Shown one piece after another: positions 34,694-43,261 of a stretch of DNA of 64,000 nt. The notes beneath the pieces were generated by a model. It saw nothing but the letters and a program-made list of their open reading frames with translations, did not search any database and was not told where the DNA came from. Source of the stretch: Oikopleura dioica (lineage: Eukaryota; Chordata; Appendicularia; Copelata; Oikopleuridae); contig OU015566.1 of the NCBI GenBank assembly GCA_907165135.1, forward strand, positions 2,420,501 to 2,484,500. Direction: 5' to 3'. Position 1 is the stretch's first letter. Each line of letters begins with the position of its first letter. Both the position numbers and the translations under genes were made by a program.

Positions 34694-35999
34694 CTAGCAG
34701 GAGCTGTCCGCGCTGGCGGCTTTTCCGGAGCAGCATTGTTGAGTGGCGGGATTGATTTTGACGCTAGAATAAGGATTTATTCATTGTTAATCGGAAAAAG
34801 GGCGATGGGGAAAATAAGGGTATCATAACGATATTTCTGTAAAAAATGTAAAATTTCAAACGAGAACCGACTTATTGATCTTATTTGCGATTTTCATCAA
34901 CTTACAACGGATTGCCATTTCCTCCGCAGCATTGATGCTCAACTCCGACGCCTCGGACACTTGAGGCGCTGCTATCATCAGAGCTGAATCCTCCAGCACC
35001 GCCGGCACCAGCGCCGCCCCCGCTGACACAAGATTCGTTCTCGTCAAATCCGTTGAACCATTGTCCGGAACCGGTCTGGGCAAATTCTCGAGCGGCAAAC
35101 ATTTGATTGGCAAAAGCCAAGTCGCAGTTGAATAGCGAGGCTTTGCAGCTGTTTTCTGGTTCTTTCGTGTAGATCGACTTGAGGAGATGTTAAAAATGAA
35201 GTCGAGAAGAGTTGAGTCAGTACCTTATTTCGTCGCTTGTAGACCCATCTGTAGCTTTCATCTTCGTTGTTACAGTCTTCTCCGTAAGCTGCAGTTGCGC
35301 AGCTGAGGCAGACCTTGTATTGATGACAGGCAGTATCCAAGGAATCGATGGGTTTTCCTTAAAATTTTATTATCAAAAAATGATAATAAAAAAATCTTAC
35401 CTTTTCCGATTTCGCTCATGTCCTTCCCAGTCAACTGGTGGCAGAAGCAGCCGTAAGCCCAAAAATCTGCGGCGTTGAAGCTCTCCTTTTTCTTGAGACC
35501 GTTGATGTTCCAGACCTTGCCGGCGATGGTGGCGAGATCGCCATAAGTGGAAGGGATGTCGACTTTGTCCTCACGGGGCTTTTTGTCTTTTCCCTTGCCC
35601 TTCTTTCGGCGGCGAGCTGAAGAAAATTAGATAAATGAAGAATGAACCGAAATGGTCTGTTAAATTCATTTTTTAGAATTGCTATTTTTTGATTTAACGG
35701 AGTGATACCCTTATTTCCAATCAATATATATATATAAAATCCTAGGAATTTGATTCATATTCTTTTTTTATTGTCCTTAGATCAAAATGAGAAGAAAAAA
35801 TAAGGGTGTCACTTCATTAATTTTCAAAAATAGTTAATAAAAAAGTAGATAGGCTCTTACCTAAAGGAGAATCTTCTGGAAGCTCGGGAAAGGGTTCAAA
35901 AGTTTCGCAGTCAACTCTAACTCTTCCGGAGTAGCATTCCTCATCATCTAGAATCTGAGCATGGGCAGCTGCGGCGAGAAAAACTGTCGAAACTTTCAT
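34694..35999 (-). CDS. Secreted phospholipase A2-fold protein, probably catalytically inactive
   Basis: Exons are 35999-35861, 35616-35401, 35357-35224, 35177-34906 and 34763-34694. The signal peptide is MKVSTVFLAAAAHA. The PLA2 core reads WAYGCFCHQ (calcium-loop region) then GKGKPIDSLDTACHQYKVC. Against the family motif D-x-C-C-x-x-H-D-x-C, the catalytic His is Tyr, the Asp is Lys and the first Cys of the pair is Ala. A Gly/Ser-rich linker leads to CCGGNGNPF and CCSG at the C-terminus. The basic insert RRRKKGKGKDKKPRED lies before the core. Such proteins may be structural or binding rather than enzymatic. An ATG at 36020 adds seven residues before the signal. The 244-bp first intron carries a TTAAGGGT-family element. 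Confidence 0.75.
35701..35813. mobile_element. 113-bp inverted-repeat mini-element in the PLA2-like gene intron
   Basis: The ends AGTGATACCCTTATTT and AAATAAGGGTGTCACT are inverse with one mismatch over 16 bases. It belongs with the TTAAGGGT(G/A)T family seen at 12740, 17884 and 36419. The centre is AT-rich, with a TA run. Confidence 0.7.
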
Positions 36000-36364
36000 T
36001 TTTATCGGTTTTTTTTTCAATCGAAACCCTTTTTCGTTCGTCGGCGATCTCTAGAAAATGATCGTAACTTATTTCTTGTCTTTTGTATCAAAGACTTATG
36101 GCCAGAAAACCGGCGCCTGGGAGATTTTATATCACTCGCGTATGTTTTGAGTCCAATCGTGAATTCGTATGCGGCGCCAGCAAGCTCCGATGAAGAAAAA
36201 ATTGAACACGATGAGCACGAGCTGTGTTGTGTTAAATAAAGATTTCATGAATGATTTGACATCATTATCATCATCATATCGCGCGATGACAACGTTCACG
36301 GAAATTCGTAAGAGGTGATAAGATAGTGAGTTTTAGAGGCATTGCTCAATGAGTCAAGTTTTGA

Positions 36365-36574
36365 TTATCTCGGCCCGAGATTCTTGATTTTTGTCGATCT
36401 TTTTTCAAATTCTTCAGGCTTAAGGGTGTCATCAACGATTTTGGGCATATTTTCATTCACTTTTTCCGCACCCTCCCTTAAGATTTTTGATCTTTTTTTA
36501 TGCTCATTAGTAGAATTCAACCTTTGAATGTCTGTTCCTGGCGTCATTTGGACGCTCTTCTGCGGTTGCTGTGT
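36365..36574 (-). CDS. Hypothetical charged ORF containing a TTAAGGGT hairpin
   Basis: The minus frame from the ATG at 36547 reads MTPGTDIQRLNSTNEHKKRS and ends KNLGPR-stop, 60 residues, Lys/Glu-rich. The opposite strand also has an open frame (36528-36722), so the coding strand is uncertain. A 64-bp inverted repeat with CTTAAGGG ends (36419-36482) lies within it, which argues that this segment is repeat-derived or intronic. No family is recognised. Confidence 0.25.
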   Translation of the reverse strand, partial: TQQPQKSVQMTPGTDIQRLNSTNEHKKRSKILREGAEKVNENMPKIVDDTLKPEEFEKRSTKIKNLGPR

Positions 36575-36599
36575 TCAGTTCGACGACCAGATTTCATCC

Positions 36600-37521
36600 G
36601 TTACTACTCTTGAGCAGATGATGACCTGCTTTTCTGAGCGAGCTCTGAAGAAATCAACCTCTTTTTGGGCGTCGCCTGATTTGGAGAAAGACGAGCACTT
36701 TCTCTGCGAAAAAAGATCTTGACCAAAAAAATGCACTTCCATGAATTGGTTGAGTCCAGAAATACGCAGAAGCTTGTTCTCGATGATAGCTTATTTTAGT
36801 AGCATATTCGGGAAATAGCGTTTTATTTCTTGAACAAAACGTAATCGTAGTCCACGGACAACGTTTATGAAACAAAATAAATCAAAGAGCATTCTCGTAA
36901 ACGTACTACACGACACTGATTTGATTCAATTTTAGAAAAATGCTCAGTCGACAGGAATCAAAGTGGGGAATGCGATCTTGCTACATTTTGAGCTACATTT
37001 GATAGGGGATAAACCGCTGTAAGTCGACATTTCTGATTTTAGCCCGACATGATTTTTCGTTGATTTGGTTCGTCTATGCCGCGGTTTTCAATTGTTTTAA
37101 GAAAAATTATTTTTTTAAAATTAAAAAAAAATTATTTTTAAAAAATTATTTCAAAAAAATCATATTTTTAAGAAATTATTTATTTTTTTTTTCTTTCATT
37201 CTTCAGAAAAAGTGAACTGTTTGTCCAGCTGACGTTTCCAAAAAGCAGATCCAATTTCCGTCATTTAATTTTTAATTCGATTTCGAATTTGTTGATGCTC
37301 TCTACAGGGCGGGGGTCGATTCTCGCAAAAAAATAACCTGATCGCGGCGAGGTTTTGGATTCAACATTGCAACCTCATGGCTTTAGATAATCTTTAGTCG
37401 AAATCGAATTTGACCAAAATTGAGTTCCAGGAAGACGACTTTTTAAAAAAAGTTTGTTGATAGCCTAATTCGCACGAGAGACACGTTCGAAAACGTGGAA
37501 TAAGTTTGCAGAAATTGGTAA
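36600..37521. other. Intergenic stretch with no supported gene
   Basis: It contains short open frames without domain or splice support, and an AT-rich run at 37100-37190. No RNA gene or clear repeat was recognised. Confidence 0.4.
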
Positions 37522-37752
37522 TTACGATAATTTATTTGTTGAAAATCGACCGGTTTTCATTTTGAGCGTTTTATTCGATCTCCTGCTGTGAGCCAAGTGT
37601 TTGAGAAAATATTGCCTTTTCGCTTTTTCGCGCGCTCTAGAAATTCTTCTCTCTCGGCAGTGTGGTTCTTGTAGTTTTTGAGTCGGCGGTCTTTTTCTAT
37701 CGTTCTTTTTCCGAGCTTCTTTGACGAAAAAATTGAAATAAAAAGAAACCAT
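37522..37752 (-). CDS. Hypothetical basic protein or exon
   Basis: A 76-codon frame is strongly basic (KKNDRKRPPTQKLQ, RRISRAREKAKRQ, RRSNKTLKMKTGR). A possible acceptor (TTCGTCAAAG) near its start suggests it may be the last exon of a longer gene. The composition resembles ribosomal or nucleolar proteins, but I cannot name a family. Confidence 0.35.
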   Translation of the reverse strand: MVSFYFNFFVKEARKKNDRKRPPTQKLQEPHCRERRISRAREKAKRQYFLKHLAHSRRSNKTLKMKTGRFSTNKLS

Positions 37753-38543
37753 AAGTAAGATTTAAGTTTTTTCTATATTTACTTTTTTCTTCCTAATGAA
37801 TGCGAAATTAATTTATCTAACAATTTATCTATTGGATAAAGTTCAAGGCCGCGTTTGGTTAGGGTTCTCTTTTAGTGCTTCCATTCGACATATCATATAT
37901 GATACATATGTATGTTCAATGGCGCACTTTTTTTAAGGTGGGCCAAGTTATTTCTCCCACTTTTTCATTACCTGGACAATCATATATATTTAGAGTCAGC
38001 TAAAAAAATCTCGAAACTTGACCTTTTTTCTTTCTCGACCCTAGCCGGCTAGAGCAAAATTTCAAACGCATTATTCGAGCTCTCTCAGTTATCATTATAT
38101 AGCCACCACATGTGTAATATCTTGAAGGCGGTAAAGAGGTCTCTCAAAGAAGGGGTACTCATTAATTATTGTCTACCTGTGGCTCGAGAAATGAATGATT
38201 GAAAATTTGAAAAAGGCGCCATACAGTACTGTATGGCCCATACATTAAATATTTTTTAGAAAAAAATTACATTGATGAACGATTATTATCTTGTATCGAT
38301 TAAATAATTTGTTTTTAACCATTATATGGAGAATACCAAATTTCAAGTACAATTTTTGAGTCGCCAATAAGATTGCTGTATTACTACCAGCAAATCAAAA
38401 TGCTTTCCGTAAAAACCAGATCAAAAATAAATTCATTCTTTGCTATTATTTCCATATTTTGGTTTCACTCAAAAACTTAAATTATAATAAATTTAACCGA
38501 AATTTTATAAACTGAGGAACTGTGTTTGTTGCTCGTCTTACTT
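37753..38543. other. Intergenic stretch with a 20-bp perfect palindrome
   Basis: GCCATACAGTACTGTATGGC at 38218-38237 is perfectly palindromic. TATA-like runs (catatatatttag near 37980) also occur. No gene is supported. Confidence 0.5.
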
Positions 38544-39997
38544 TTAAAGCCCGTTCCTAGCACGAATAAATTGCTGCTCTTTTCCAGTGATAAAATTGCC
38601 CCTTCCATCGGTGAAAAACAAGATTGGCGGTTGCTTCGGCTCCTCGAAGTAGAAATCCTTCTCGACGGCTTAAAAATTGCTGTTTGGTATTGAAACACTT
38701 TTGGATTTAACCTTTTATTTTCTGAAAATAGTCGGATTGATTCTCGCTGAGCTGGCTTCCGATGAAACTCTTTGAGCGTTTGATTGATGATTTTGTTGCG
38801 GAGGATTTTCGTGTGTATGCACTAGAATTAAGAGTAAATAATGGACAAGATGTGATTTGGTAACTGGTCGAATACAGTGTTCTCATTGGCCGAAAGCTTG
38901 AAACTAACATCTGATTGGCTTGTTGCTCAAATTCGAGCCTGGGCTAAAAACAAGTTTCTGATTGGCCGATCGGACAAATTCAGAGAATGGATTGGCCGAA
39001 AGTACAAAAACTCGATTTTGATTGGCCAATTCAAACCTCTGAGTAAATTGCCGCCTCATATTGTATTCATCCGAATCCATGGAGCTCTTCGACGTCACTG
39101 GAGAATAGTTTTCTTCTTCCAAATCATCATCGCTTTCCAAATCGTAAAGCCCATTCAGTAGCTGGCCCATTTTTTCGTTCTTTGCATCTTGCTGGAGAAG
39201 CACTTTTGTCAGCTCTATTGAAGTCCTTGCTTCGCTGAAAAAAGAGTGTTTTAAGAAAAAGAAAGAATTTTTGAACTTACTGTGTGTTTTTTCTTCCGTG
39301 AAATTTCTGCATGAAATTTCTGAAAAAAAAAGTTATCATTTAAATAACGAGAAACCCTATTGATGTTCAACTTTACTACACGAGCACGATATTTTAACAC
39401 GATAAATACACGCGTAAATTTCGTGGCGCTGGTTATGTTATTTTCGGGTTCGGCAAGTGTGGCGGTGGCGAGTGTCGTTTTTGGGCTAAACAGATGCAAA
39501 CTATTTGCCAAACGGATTCTACAAAATTGGGTTTATTTTCAATACGCGTTGGATGGCCATCCACGTACTTTTTTATGAAATCGGCATGTTCACCAACTAA
39601 TCGAGTGAAAACAACACTTCATAAAGAGTAAATCTAGCAAGACTTCTACTATTTTGGCGTTCTGGGGGGACGTAGTCTATGTGACACATAGATTGGGTTA
39701 TTTAACAATTTATGACGAAAATTATTTCCCATTTTTAGAAGCCATCTTACCTAACATCGCGGCGATAAGTTTCGGCAAATGTCGAATCGATAACAGGTTC
39801 TTTCTTCCGGCCCGAGCTCGGTCGAGATAAAGTGACGGCATGTTTTACTGCTTGAACGCGAGTCCATTTTGAGCCTAATCAAATCGCTATCTCGCAATTT
39901 GCGATTTTTCTACTCAAAATGTCGAAATGAGTCATTGCTTACCGAGCTTGTTAATTTCCGCCTGGTGGCGCCCTGCATCTCTTCTCTGTCTTTTCAT
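38544..39997 (-). CDS. Uncharacterised multi-exon protein, 5' part uncertain
   Basis: Exons are 39997-39943, 39874-39751, 39319-39281, 39234-39037, 38821-38712 and 38668-38544, all with GT-AG sites and matching phase. The protein is polar, with a basic start (MKRQRRDAGRHQAEINKL), an acidic middle (LESDDDLEEENYS), a Ser/Lys-rich part and a C-terminus ILFFTDGRGNFITGKEQQ. No domain was recognised. The ATG at 39997 may not be the true start: exon-like sequence continues upstream to about 42400 (MKRSGSFWQLETQLKQTQKH; RDSTRRKSALRDIYSTQ) but is broken by the 40189-42147 element. The intron at 38822-39036 holds four TTGGCC/CCAATC copies. Confidence 0.58.
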
Positions 39998-40188
39998 TGG
40001 CTGTCAAACGAAGCAGGCTAAAAAGGAAATAGGGATTTTGAAGCCCAAGCCTGGCCTGGTATCGGCTGTTTTGGACGTCGTGAATCGCCATTTGGGTTGA
40101 GTAAATGTCTCTAAGAGCGGATTTTCGCCTGGTTGAATCTCGCTCGAACGCATTTCCAGTAATTTCCTTTTCTTGGTTATCTTCGATA

Positions 40189-42147
40189 CAGGGGTCTGGA
40201 TTTTGGCCAAAAATGAAAAGCGAAAGCGAAGCGAAAGCGAAAATTTTTCAAAAATTTTAAGCGAAAGCGAAGCGAAGCGAATCAAAATTTCGTGAGCGAA
40301 AGCGAAGCGAAGCGAAAAATTTTTCTAAAAAGCGAAAAAAAGCGAAAATTTTCCGGAAATATTTAACCTTTGAGAAAGTGTCCATTTCAAGTATGGTTTC
40401 ATTTTTATTACTTTTTGGACGGTGGTCTCAGTTTGCCCGCGTCGCCGTTTACCCAAGTCGCCGTCTCCCAAAATCGTCGTTTACCTTACTTTGGGGAACG
40501 GAGATCTTGGGCAAACGGCGATGAGAATATATTTATATAGATTGATAATTAAACATTGTTTGGCTTCTCAAGCGTCAATCTTGGCCTCATCAATGCCAAT
40601 CCTGGCTTCACATATTTCAATCATGTCTTCTTCAATTTCATTAAAATTTTATCAATGATGTCTTATCCATCGTCAAGTCTGCTTTCAACATTTTCAATTC
40701 TGGCTTTACCGACTTCAATCATGGCTTTTCCAATCTCAATCCCGGGTTTATCGACGTCAATTACGACTTCTCCAACGTCAATCGTGGCTTCTCCAATTAA
40801 TCTAATCTTGAATAAGCCATGATCGACAACTGAGAAGCCGGAACTTACGTCTGAGAGGCTAGGATTGAAATAAGTGACGCCCGGATCGGTGTTGCCGGGA
40901 TTGATGTGAAGCCGGGATCGATGCTGGAGATGCCAAGATTGATATTTAACCAACCAGGATCGACGTCTGAAAAGCAAGGATCGAAGTTTTGAAGCCGGGA
41001 TTGAAGATGGTGATGTCAGGATTGATTGTGGAGAGGCCAATATATGAAATTATAAGATCAATCAATTTAAATTATAATACATCGCCGTTTGTCCCATTCG
41101 CCGATTCCTCAAGTTGGGCAAACAGAGATCTTGGGCAAGCGGAGACCACTCCATTCGGACTTCCGCTCCGATTTTTCAAATTGCAAATTTTCTAAGGTTA
41201 GTGAGCTGAAGAGGCTGTGTGGCTCAGCTCAGGTCAATCATTTCTAAATATTGACTGCCTTGCTCAGATTAATTGAATGAATTTGAAGAGTCAGCTCAGC
41301 TCAATGATTTTTTTGGGAAGGACAGCTGAGCTCCTGGGCTCGGCAACCTGAGTACAGGGTCAGGGTCAGGGTCAGGGTTAGAAAAAATTTTCTTGATATT
41401 TACTCAGGTACTCAGGTCAGGGTTTCTCACTCAGTCAGGTACTCAGGGTACTCAGTCAGGCCTGCTCAGACTCAGGAACTCAGGTCAGGGTCAGGTGCCT
41501 GACTCAGGCCAAAACTCAGGGTTTTTCCACACATCAATTTCATTCTTCGCAGATAACATATAACCTTTAATCACAAAATCGCCAATAAGATGGAAAATCA
41601 CTGTATTTTGACCCCCTTGACGTTGCAAATTGACTCTTTTTTGTGTTTTTTTCGCTTACTCAGGCCCTGTGTGAGCAACTCAGGCCTGTCTTTTAACTCA
41701 GGTCAGGGTCAGGCTCAGGGCTTTTTTTCTCGGGCCTCGATTTTACTCAGGCACACAGGTCAGGGCCTGTGTACTCAGTACTCAGGGACCTGACTCAGGG
41801 TTTTACTCAGGTCAGATTGCCGAGCCCAGCTGAGCTCAGCGCATCTCACAATATTGGCTACTTTGAAAACAGTAAAATTTCTCTCAGCACAGCTTTTGCA
41901 AGTGCCAGCTGAGCTCATTCAGCAAAATTTCCACTTGAGTTTAAGCTAAAGCTAAGCAAAAAAGGCGAAATTTTCAACTCCTGGAAAGAATTCTTTTGAG
42001 CGAAATTTTCGCGAAAATTTTTAGTAAAAAGCGAAAGCGAAGCGAAGCGAATTGAAATTACAAAAGCGAAAGCGAAGCGAAGTGAATTCGCTTCGCTTCG
42101 CTTCGCTTCGCTCATGAGCGAATTCGCAAAGCGAATCCAGACCCCTG
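40189..42147. mobile_element. 1.96-kb hAT-like element with AGCGAAGCGA arms and nested insertions
   Basis: The ends CAGGGGTCTGGATT and AATCCAGACCCCTG are perfect inverted repeats, flanked by TTCGATA on both sides (40182-40188, 42148-42154). The outer arms are tandem GCGAA(A)GCGAAGCGA units in inverted orientation (40219-40347 and 42026-42126). Inside are GGTGGTCTC to GAGACCAC arms (40424-41152) with repeated GGCTTC(A)TCAATC-like units, then AGCTGAGCTC-rich sequence carrying a further insertion at 41334. There is no transposase ORF, so it is non-autonomous. Confidence 0.85.
41334..41829. mobile_element. Nested 496-bp hAT-like element with CAGGTCAGGGT tandem arms
   Basis: The ends CTGGGCTCGGCAA and TTGCCGAGCCCAG are perfect inverses, flanked by an 8-bp duplication CTGAGCTC (41326-41333 and 41830-41837). 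The arms are tandem TCAGGGTCAGG / ACTCAGGTC units. The target is AGCTGAGCTC-rich sequence already inside the 40189 element, so this insertion is the younger of the two. Confidence 0.85.
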
Positions 42148-42400
42148 TTCGATATAAAAGTCCATGATTTCTTATTTCGAATTCTCAAAATCCTGAAAAT
42201 CAAAAAAAAATTTTTTTTGAATTCCTTCCTAAAAAGCTCAAAACGACCATTTTTCTCTTCCAATCTCCCGGATACCGGTATTCTCTGAAGAAAGAAAAAA
42301 GATCTGAGAAAGAAAAACCAAGTGCCTTAGCTCTAGAGAGGTGTTTCTGAGTTTGCTTCAGCTGCGTTTCAAGTTGCCAGAAACTCCCGCTTCGTTTCAT

Positions 42401-43261
42401 CTTCTTAAGTTTTCTGTAAATAAAAAAACAAAATCTCGACTTCTTCGCTGTCAGAAGATTATTTTTTCTTGCCTCCCAGTTTTTATACTGTTTCTGAACT
42501 AGAGTTTATTTTTTCATGTACTTGAGTGGCGAATTTGACATCCTTAATTCGCGCTTATCTTTTCTCAAGAGAGTATGATTATTTACTCGAAAAAATCATA
42601 AATTTTTATTTTTCGTAAAAACAAAATTCGAAATTTAATAACAAAATAAAATTTTTAATACAAAAAATAAAAATTTTTTATAAAAAAAATTTGAGAATTT
42701 TTAAAAATTTTTGAGCATAAAATTTTTCTTTTTTGGCGAGTTTCAAAATACCTCAAAATTTCTCTTCTTGAAAATATTTTTAAACAAGCGACTAATCGAT
42801 CATGAAGCGTTCAAAAGTTCGACTTCATTCAAGTGCAAAACTAACAAATTAACCGTTTTACACAAAGCAAGCTGAATAGTGATCACATGGCGACCGATTG
42901 TAATTCGCCTCCGGTATTTGACAGGAAATAGGAAATAGAGCTTCTTTTCAAAGTTTTTATTTTGCGTGATACGGTATTATCTTTTCGATTTGCGTCATTT
43001 TTGATGAGTTTCAAAATTCATTTAGCTAAAATTATGAAATTGAATTCGCAAAGTGTATTGATTTTCGAGCTGAAGCAAGAACACGGGCTTTATATAATAT
43101 ATGATAAGCCAAATACAGCAATCTTATTGGCTGCCGAAAAATTCAGTTAATGGCTTGCCACATTTTTCCTCTTTGATCCCGAAGCGATCCCTAAATTGTA
43201 TAATCAACAAATCTCCGGCAAAAAGCGTTCGTCATTGACCAAAACAAGATTCAAAAGCAAA
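42401..43261. other. Intergenic, AT-rich
   Basis: Low-complexity AT runs (42600-42730) lie between the minus-strand exon-like region and the sulfotransferase gene. No gene is supported. Confidence 0.4.

Larger units (their letters stand above)
40020..42400 (-). pseudogene. Exon-like sequence split by a hAT-like insertion, possibly the 5' part of the gene at 38544
   Basis: Minus-strand 42400-42310 starts MKRSGSFWQLETQLKQTQKH and ends at a GT donor. Further coding-like pieces follow at 42280-42155 and 40188-40025 (RDSTRRKSALRDIYSTQ). The two sides of the element, joined with one TATCGAA removed, are open in at least two frames. The gene may therefore be broken by the insertion, or the element may be spliced out. 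Splice assignments here are ambiguous: one intron would be only 34 bp. Confidence 0.35.

Noticed and set aside
34476-34736. Minus-strand 86-codon ORF MLLRKSRQRG...
   Set aside because: It overlaps the last exon of the PLA2-like gene in another frame; the NPFVKINPATQQCCSG frame continues the domain.
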